Shown: positions 19,908 through 25,667 of the stretch, piece after piece | Layout of the letters: every line of letters starts with the position of its first letter | Numbering within the stretch: position 1 is the first letter of the stretch | Origin: Zancudomyces culisetae | Taxonomy: Eukaryota > Kickxellomycota > Harpellomycetes > Harpellales > Legeriomycetaceae | Assembly: GCA_001969505.1 (NCBI GenBank) | Contig: LSSK01000695.1 | Span: forward strand, 1-25,667 | Direction: 5' to 3' | Length of the DNA: 25,667 bases | Notes under the pieces: model-generated | Told to the model about the DNA's origin: nothing | The model's input: the letters and a program-made list of their open reading frames with translations, nothing else | Database searches by the model: none | Position numbers and translations under genes: made by a program

Positions 19908-20108
19908 CTAGTCGTTTTTCACCTGAATTGGTTTACTCTTTTTTTTAGGAAGTTGGGAAAGTTGTGATTCACCAACTCCCACTCTTCTTGCACAAAGAAA
20001 AGTAACAGTGATAACACAAAAGCTAATAACCAAAAACCTGATCAATTTAAGAGTGTGTAGTTTATAGTGATGCAATATCAGCCTGTATACATAAGTGCGG
20101 TCCTTCAT
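19908..20108 (-). CDS. Hypothetical single-helix small protein (66 aa), doubtful
   Basis: I do not recognise it. The first ATG is at 20108 and the stop TAG at 19910-19908. One hydrophobic segment (LIRFLVISFCVITVTFLCARR) is followed by a basic tail with PKKKSKP. This would suit a small tail-type membrane protein facing the cytosol with its C-terminus. It would converge on the Irc6-like gene. GTAAGT and GTAAGA lie just upstream of the ATG on the minus strand, so an upstream exon is possible. The frame is short enough to be chance. Confidence 0.25.
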   Translation of the reverse strand: MKDRTYVYRLILHHYKLHTLKLIRFLVISFCVITVTFLCARRVGVGESQLSQLPKKKSKPIQVKND

Positions 20109-20138
20109 ATATATGCCAGTACTTGAACATATCTGCAC

Positions 20139-21118
20139 TTACTTTCTTACATGCAAATTGAAGTAAAATCTGGGGAGGTAGGGAACAGGTAAAGTTATCA
20201 CAAAAGTAAAAATGATATCAGTGAAAATGATATCATTATAAACTTTTAAGCAAGGAGTTGAGAGAAAAGTCAGCACAAAAGAGTGGAGCCAAGATGTTTT
20301 AAAAGGGACTACTTAATAATAGGCTTACGAAGCGGGATGTATATAGTGGCTTTGTTTCTTTTTTTCCTATTTAGCTTTATAGCTGGGGTCTTAAATAGAT
20401 ATGAGTGATGTATGTTTAAGCCTAAGGTATAACATATATGCTGGTATTTTGTAGACAACTTAAGTATGAAAAAAACATTTCTGTGGTGTTAGCTTGTTTG
20501 TTTAGAGTCTGTTTGAAAGCATTAAATACTAGTGATACTCTTGTTGGTGTTGGTTGTGGGTGGTGGGGGAGGGGGGGTAAAGTTTAATGGAGTTTAAGAT
20601 GATGTATACTATGAAGCGAATATAGAATGGTAACTAAACTCGAATCAAACAAAAAATATCAACTTGGGGTACAAAGAATTTCTATTGTAGCCTTAATCAC
20701 TTTTGTTTTATAAGTTTTTGTATTTTCAGTATCTGGGGGACTCTTAAAAAGTATCTACCAAGCACTAAAAGCTGTGTAGTGATAACCAAACAACAATCAT
20801 AGTATTGACGAAAAAATACTTTGAGTATACCAAGTAAACCATGATACTTTCAGCAAACTCAATCTAAACAAGTTCTGAAATTTTAAGTTCACAACCTTAA
20901 AGGATACCTATCGAGTTTTTAATAACACAGAATAAAGTATATAAAGATCTTGTAAAAGATTGAAATCAAGTTAAAACGGAGTAATCTCAAAGATCTTTTT
21001 GCTAGAATCTTTATCCAGACTCATATCCTGTGTGTCTAATTAAAGAAAAAAGCACATTACCAAAAGTTCTGATTCTATATCGTGATTAAAAACAACATAC
21101 TATCGTGCCGTAATTAAA
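20139..21118. other. Intergenic, promoter of the GDSL hydrolase gene
   Basis: AT-rich spacer of about 1 kb. It contains a G-run with T/A flanks near 20560-20578 and a tandem 12-bp repeat listed separately. No gene was recognised. Confidence 0.5.
20209..20235. repeat. Two tandem copies of AAAATGATATCA
   Basis: Copies at 20209-20220 and 20224-20235, 15-bp period. Each contains the palindrome TGATATCA. About 900 bases before the GDSL gene; possible paired binding site, function unknown. Confidence 0.5.
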
Positions 21119-22522
21119 ATGCTTAGGTGTTTAAAAGTATATTCAATCGTTTTACTATCTATTCTCATTACTCTTGTTCAGAGTCGCAGAATAATTGTAT
21201 TTGGAGATAGTTGGTCAGATATTGGAAACATAGAGGGAAGATCATTTACTATTCCATACTGGAAAGGAAGGTTTTCAAATGGACCTGTATGGACGGAGTA
21301 TCTGGCATATTGGAGAGGGTTCGCTCTTGTAGATTATGCTGTGGCTGGATCGGTTTCGCATCATACATACTTTCAAGGAGTGGGAATCACATATGACACA
21401 AGCGTGTCATCAGTATACCAACAGGTAGATGCGTTTTTGGGATCATTTGGTGGAAGAGGCGGAATATCTGACATATACAATGATATAGTAGTGATAGATA
21501 CGGGTAGGTGCGATGTCCTGTACGCAATAGATCACATAATAAACAACAGAATAGGTGTAGGTGAGTTTGCTATTGGGTTTGTTGACAGAGTATTGGAAAT
21601 TATTCGCAGACTGAGGGCTGCTGGGTATCGTAGGTATCTAGTCACAAACATTGCGGATTATCTCAGGTTTCCATACTTTAGAAAATACAGCGTGGCAGAG
21701 CGAAACAGGATTTATCACTTGATAATAACAATAAACGAGAGTTTGAATAACGCTATAATTGGGTTAAGAGGTGATATAGAAACAGGTGGTGGGTATATAC
21801 GAATTGTGAATTTGTATAGCATTACTGCCCTTACTTCTCAAGAAGGTGTATATAGAGCACTAAATTTTGCAAACTTTCGTGATGCATGCTACAACGCACC
21901 AAACGACGTGCTATCTTCTTGTGATGGTCTTGACGGATATTTGTATTTTGACGATTTACACCTTACCTCAAGATTCCATGGCCTAATAGGGGCAATTGCA
22001 CACTACACCTCTTTTTACTCCTTTGGGTACAGTGAAAACAGCATGATTGTGATAATTCAAAACTATAGGATTGCATCAATAACAACCCACAACAACTTTT
22101 TGTTTATTGGTGATGGATACACTACTGGCGTGTTGGCTATCAATGCATTTACAACACAAGCGGCTGGAGTAAATCCAGATGCAACGTTTTCAGCCTACAC
22201 AAATGCAGCTGCTGGTAGAGATGCTGGGTATACAGCATTTGTGGCTACATTTAATGCAATAGCTGGTAGCAGTGCTGCGGCTATAGGTGGGGCGGTCGGA
22301 AGTGGCGCCGGAGTTGTAGGAATGTCTGGAGTTGGAACTGGAGTTGGAGCTGGAGTCGGAGTTGGAGCTGGAGCTGGAGATGGAGTTGGAGTTGGAGTTG
22401 GAGCCGGAGTGGGGCTTGCTGGTACTGTCGAAGCAGATGGACGTATAGGTGCAGGTGTTATTCGACCCGTTGGTTACTATGGAGCATACGGGCAAGATGT
22501 GTGTAGATACAGAATTTGCTAG
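21119..22522 (+). CDS. Secreted GDSL/SGNH-family hydrolase-like protein (467 aa), altered block III
   Basis: A signal peptide is evident (residues 1-22: MLRCLK, then a hydrophobic run ending LVQS). Mature GDSL-family blocks follow: block I FGDSWSD with candidate nucleophile S31; the fungal RFSNGPVWTEYLA (51-63); block II DYAVAGS with G77; block V YFDDLHLTSRFHGLI with D278 and H281 as the DxxH pair. Block III, normally GxND, reads TGRCD, so Cys131 replaces the oxyanion-hole Asn. Family members are secreted or cell-wall esterases and lipases acting on lipid or polysaccharide esters. After the catalytic fold (to about 300) comes an extra Ala/Gly-rich region of about 165 residues with a GVGAG repeat (403-431) and a short end containing two cysteines (DVCRYRIC). 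No GPI signal is apparent. CTG codons read sensibly as Leu (62, 134, 165). Activity is uncertain because of Cys131. Confidence 0.87.
   Translation: MLRCLKVYSIVLLSILITLVQSRRIIVFGDSWSDIGNIEGRSFTIPYWKGRFSNGPVWTEYLAYWRGFALVDYAVAGSVSHHTYFQGVGITYDTSVSSVYQQVDAFLGSFGGRGGISDIYNDIVVIDTGRCDVLYAIDHIINNRIGVGEFAIGFVDRVLEIIRRLRAAGYRRYLVTNIADYLRFPYFRKYSVAERNRIYHLIITINESLNNAIIGLRGDIETGGGYIRIVNLYSITALTSQEGVYRALNFANFRDACYNAPNDVLSSCDGLDGYLYFDDLHLTSRFHGLIGAIAHYTSFYSFGYSENSMIVIIQNYRIASITTHNNFLFIGDGYTTGVLAINAFTTQAAGVNPDATFSAYTNAAAGRDAGYTAFVATFNAIAGSSAAAIGGAVGSGAGVVGMSGVGTGVGAGVGVGAGAGDGVGVGVGAGVGLAGTVEADGRIGAGVIRPVGYYGAYGQDVCRYRIC
22328..22412 (+). repeat. GGAGYTGGAGYT-type tandem repeat in the GDSL gene
   Basis: Near-perfect 6-bp units (GGAGTT, GGAGCT, GGAGTC, GGAGAT and similar) in frame, coding alternating Gly with Val or Ala. 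This is a likely length-variable tract. Confidence 0.85.
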
Positions 22523-23075
22523 TGCTGGTAGTGCTGGTTTAAGAATTTTCCTAATTTAGCCATTCTAATACTCTAGTGGAACAATAACTTTTTATCATCG
22601 CAATATTATATTCAGAGTGGTGAGGATGTGTTTATAAAGGCTAAGAAATTGGATGGTATCAATTACTCTTAGGAAAAACTCTTGGGTATAACACTCGATC
22701 GCGAAAAGAGGGGTTTTATTATGGTTGTTATATATTTTCTCTCACATTTGTTTTTACATAACATTTATTTTTTTTCCCTGTTTTGATATTATATTTTATA
22801 CATGATTACACACAAGCCATCAAATAAACTATGGAATACACTACCTTTTCAGCAATTAAGTAAAAACAAGAAAAAACGACTGGTACGATGCGTCAAACTC
22901 TACTTAGACCCGAGCATAAATACATAAGCCGCCAGATGGCCGGCATACATGCTATACTTTGTTTAGCAAGGTTAGATTCATTAAAAGTGGGCTGCTTGTA
23001 ACCCACAAGAAAAAAAAAATTAAAAAAATGAAATGGTGATATAGATAGCTGAGTTTGATCCGTACAGGGCTGCAC
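22523..23075. other. Convergent intergenic region, 553 bp
   Basis: 3' flanks of the GDSL gene and the PAN5-like gene, which face each other. AT-rich with A and T runs; no gene was recognised. The short minus-strand frames here continue past the real stop of the PAN5-like gene or overlap it and look like chance. Confidence 0.6.
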
Positions 23076-24257
23076 CTAGTTAGATGACATATACGATCTT
23101 TCAGTACATGTAAGCAGCGCGTATAGCGTTTCCAGTATTGGCGTCTCCAACCCATATTTTTTAGCCTGAATAATAGGATTTCTCAATATAACCTCATGCT
23201 CCATTGGCCTTTTGTTTACAAAGTCAAGTACCATCGAAGAATAATAAGTTACTTTTCCATTTTTGGCGTTTTCAATAGCACCCTCAATTGAGCTGTACCC
23301 TGAAATAGCGGTGACCTTCTCATTTGTTACTGCCTCGGCAATGGCGCATAGCTCATTCATCGCATTTATCAAAAGATCTCTTGTTTCGGGAAGGGTTACG
23401 ACACTCTTTTTATCTATGGCACCAGCCAGCACAGATACAGGACTAAATGTGCCATTCCAAATTACCTTTGACCAGCGTACAGGTTGAATGTTTTCAAATA
23501 TCGTGGATCCAATATCACCCGCAACTAAAAGCTTGTGTATTTTTTGCAAAGTGTGTCGGTTCTGTTTATTATATTCATCAAGGTCCTGACCCTCTTGAAC
23601 ATAAAACCCAAACTTCAAATTTATCCGCCCTGCATATGTAATAACACCATTTTCTGTTTGACTAGCACTTACGTTTATGACGCTAGAGACAAGTGTATTA
23701 AGTGGCAATTTGTTTTTTACAGGTTCTTCAATACCAACTCCGTTTTGAACGAGTATTATGACCGTTTTATTGCTAGATATATAAGGTAAAATCGCATCCG
23801 ACGGGTCTGATATATTGGGCAAACATTTTGTGCACACAAACACATAGTCAAATACGATGTTGTTGGTACTAGCACCCTTAGCGCAAGTTAATACTTCGTC
23901 AGGATGAAAAGTCACAGGTTCGGATACGCCGGGTGTGATAATAAAGCCCGTTTCTTTTATGGCTTTGTAGTTAGAGCGACATGCCATAGAAACGTGGGCA
24001 CCCCCTGCTTGCAATCGCCATCCGAGAATTGAACCGACACCACCACCACCAATTATCAGTATCCTTGTCCTATATCCTTCTTGAGACATTCTTTTCGATA
24101 CTCGAGCAAGTAATCCTAGCCTTGTTTTCCAAGGGTAAAAAGTATGGGGTGAGATATAGTTTTTAGTGGAGTGTGATACTAAGCTATCTTTGTTAAGTAT
24201 GTCTTTGTAGTTTTGTCTTCCTTGGTTTTTGTTATGGGTTTGATTTATCTTGACCAT
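23076..24257 (-). CDS. PAN5: Ketopantoate reductase family protein, PAN5-like (393 aa)
   Basis: Predicted NADPH-dependent 2-dehydropantoate 2-reductase (ApbA/PanE), reducing ketopantoate to pantoate for pantothenate and coenzyme A synthesis. The N-terminal Rossmann domain starts TRILIIGGGGVGSILGWRL (about 64-82) with a GxGxxG nucleotide loop. VQNGVG carries the conserved Asn. The C-terminal domain has WSKVIWNGTFSPVSVLAGA with the expected catalytic Lys, and RPMEHEVILRNPI with the acidic substrate residue. S. cerevisiae Pan5 has 379 residues and begins almost at the GGGGVG strand. Here 56 extra residues precede Met57 (ATG at 24089-24087), so either that is the true start or the extension, basic and ending in RLGLLARVSKRM, is a mitochondrial targeting sequence. 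Fungi carry several paralogous ApbA genes, so the PAN5 orthology is a best guess. Confidence 0.82.
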   Translation of the reverse strand: MVKINQTHNKNQGRQNYKDILNKDSLVSHSTKNYISPHTFYPWKTRLGLLARVSKRMSQEGYRTRILIIGGGGVGSILGWRLQAGGAHVSMACRSNYKAIKETGFIITPGVSEPVTFHPDEVLTCAKGASTNNIVFDYVFVCTKCLPNISDPSDAILPYISSNKTVIILVQNGVGIEEPVKNKLPLNTLVSSVINVSASQTENGVITYAGRINLKFGFYVQEGQDLDEYNKQNRHTLQKIHKLLVAGDIGSTIFENIQPVRWSKVIWNGTFSPVSVLAGAIDKKSVVTLPETRDLLINAMNELCAIAEAVTNEKVTAISGYSSIEGAIENAKNGKVTYYSSMVLDFVNKRPMEHEVILRNPIIQAKKYGLETPILETLYALLTCTERSYMSSN

Positions 24258-24654
24258 TACTAATCAAGTGCTAATTTGAATGTTGTGACTTGCCAATTAA
24301 ATTGAAAGATTCCTTTACGCATATTGAAACGGAGATAAAATGATGTTCCAAAATCCCTGGAAATTAGCTTTGGCTTTGAGACTTTTTACAGTGGTGGTGG
24401 TCACCGAAAAAGGTGCAAAAAAAAAACGCACGAAAAGTTTGGCTCTTTATTTCATTCCATTTTAATTTTTTTTACTCAGTAATGGTTTCGTTTGGCAAGT
24501 TTGGCGTATTTTCTTTTCAAATTGCTATAAAGTAAAACAAGATCAAAAGGATAACATTTATATATTTTTTGAACAAAAAGCTTTAAATTATCGCCGTAAT
24601 AGATTCTCTCAAAAACAGTTAATATATAGAACAATATTTTGAATAATATTAAAG
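24258..24654. promoter_or_regulatory. Divergent promoter region, PAN5-like gene and glutamine-rich gene
   Basis: 397 bases shared by two genes reading outwards. It contains one CACGAAAA (24429-24436), a perfect match to the Swi4 cell-cycle box (SCB), after a run of A. AT-rich sequence otherwise. Use of the site is unproven; a single 8-mer can occur by chance. Confidence 0.45.
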
Positions 24655-25667
24655 ATGTCACATGTAACGGAGCAGGAGCTAGCAGTATTGCAGGTAAGAA
24701 GCGGAAAATTGGAGTGATTCATACATTCATTCGAGAGATTTCAAGATGATGATTAAGACTACATGCTCGACTTGTTTAAGCGTAACAAAGTTCGATTAAC
24801 GAAAGCTCTTTTTCAAGAAAAAGAAAAGTGTGAATAATCGGAAAAATGCGATAAATCCAAAAAGATGCGGATAGCTAGATTCGCTTAAATCTGGATCAGC
24901 TTGGAGAGTCAAAACCAAAGTATTCAAGATTCGTGAAGTATCTTGTCATCATTCTGACAATCTGGCAGATTTTGTCTTTCTAATGATTGTTTCTGCATAT
25001 TTGTAGTTAATTAGGTGATAAATTGGGAGCAAGAACCTTCCTTATTGTTTTCCCTTTTTCTAAGAAAAAAATGGTGATTATAGACCTAATTGTGAATAAA
25101 AAATATTATAGGAAATTATCCACAGAAAATTAGTAGAAATTGGGTATGCTCAGCAAAATGGTATGTTGATTTATTGATTTTTTTATTGCTCAAAATATTT
25201 GGCCTAGTTTGGATTTACGAGAACTATAATAACCAATCCTTGTAAATAAATAGATACGATATTTGCTGAATATGTGACGGTAAGCGGTGTTTCTAATACT
25301 GATAATAGGTGTAACTTTTGGAGATGAATAAACTAAAACAGAGGATAAACGTGAAAATAGACCATGATAAGAAATGACAAAGGGGCAGAACAGATCAATG
25401 CAGAGCTTGTAGAGTGTAAGTTGAACGGTGGTATTGGCTTTGGGTATAGAAAGTGTATGCTAACAAGTAATATGAATATAAAACAACTATAGTGCTAGGA
25501 GAGGCATATAGCAACGAATTCGGGTACTGGGTTGAAAAAGAGGTAAAAGAGGGGCGATACCGTAACAATGGAGGTCTGATGGATTTACAACAACAACAGC
25601 AGCACGAGCAACAGAAATTAGAACAGCACCGAATTCAGGAGCAGGAGCTACAACAACAACAACAACA
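24655..25667 (+). CDS. 5' part of a spliced gene for a glutamine-rich protein (runs off window)
   Basis: Not recognised. Three exons join in frame: 24655-24693, 25112-25160 and 25493-25667 (open at the window edge). The start ATG follows AATATTAAAG. The first about 55 residues look like a folded helical segment, LAVLQEIIHRKLVEIGYAQ then EFGYWVEKEVKEGRYR, followed by a Gln/Glu/His-rich stretch that is probably coiled coil (QQQQQHEQQKLEQHRIQEQ). Such a layout is common in transcription coregulators and Mediator, SAGA or chromatin subunits, but that is inference only. Joining across both introns keeps one frame, whereas the alternative acceptor at 25125 runs into a stop, which supports the model. 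No other part of the gene is visible. Confidence 0.65.
24694..25111 (+). other. Intron 1 of the glutamine-rich gene (418 bp)
   Basis: Donor GTAAGA directly after CAG; acceptor TATAG ending at 25111; CTAAT (25086-25090) is a possible branch site. Phase 0. Long for this window. No nested gene or snoRNA was recognised inside. Confidence 0.65.
25161..25492 (+). other. Intron 2 of the glutamine-rich gene (332 bp)
   Basis: Donor GTATGT, strong branch site TGCTAAC at 25458-25464, acceptor CTATAG ending at 25492, 29 bases past the branch A. Phase 1 on both sides. Nothing else was recognised inside. Confidence 0.75.
25588..25667 (+). repeat. CAA/CAG-rich tract coding glutamine
   Basis: Two CAA/CAG clusters (25588-25602 and 25651 to the edge) separated by Glu/His/Leu-containing codons. 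A typical length-variable polyglutamine region. Confidence 0.85.

Noticed and set aside
25112-25160. Alternative acceptor CCACAG ending at 25125 for exon 2 of the right-edge gene
   Set aside because: Using it leads to an in-frame stop soon after joining to exon 3, while the acceptor at 25111 keeps a long open frame.

Overview
The window looks like nuclear DNA of an ascomycete yeast, probably Saccharomycotina but not a Saccharomyces relative. It is AT-rich, with gene spacers of 0.4 to 1.7 kb full of homopolymer runs. Several genes are split by short introns with GTAAGT-type donors and TACTAAC/GCTAAC/CTAAC branch points. It encodes an Ecdysoneless/SGT1-family protein, which Saccharomyces cerevisiae lacks. 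CTG codons fall on conserved leucines (L86 of the APSES factor, L233 of the Ecdysoneless protein), so the nuclear code reads CUG as leucine and the CUG-Ser yeasts are unlikely. I cannot name the species.

Left part (1-7232). A doubtful 71-codon reading frame (225-440, minus) is followed by a calmodulin-like EF-hand protein (1179-1625, plus) in which only the fourth calcium loop looks intact. Next is a four-exon Ecdysoneless/SGT1 gene (2984-5519, plus). A 1.7-kb spacer then leads to the APSES gene and carries two perfect MCB sites (ACGCGT).

Middle (7233-15686). A very long APSES/ankyrin transcription factor of the Mbp1/Swi4 type (1400 codons, plus) converges, with only 73 bases between, on NPR3 (minus). 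NPR3 is a three-exon gene: its N-terminal domain lies in two small upstream exons (15338-15686 and 15176-15271) that join in frame to the 3.4-kb main exon.

Right-centre (15687-21118). This is a gene-poor stretch. It holds what I read as the broken remains of a small cysteine-containing secreted-protein gene (16881-17217, minus, with one frameshift and two in-frame stops), a single-exon Irc6/AAGAB (p34) adaptin-binding-like protein (18596-19684, plus), and a doubtful one-helix small protein (19908-20108, minus).

Right end (21119-25667). A secreted GDSL/SGNH-type hydrolase has cysteine in place of the block III asparagine and a Gly/Val-repeat tail. It is followed by a ketopantoate-reductase-family gene (PAN5-like, minus) and, divergent from it, the first three exons of a glutamine-rich protein that runs off the window.

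The genes are mostly unrelated housekeeping or regulatory functions (cell-cycle transcription, TORC1 nitrogen signalling, clathrin-adaptor assembly, pantothenate synthesis). There is no operon-like cluster, and I did not find a convincing new multi-gene system. The items most worth a second look are the eroded secreted-protein gene, the altered GDSL active site, the atypical calmodulin, and the MCB sites in front of the Mbp1/Swi4-type gene.
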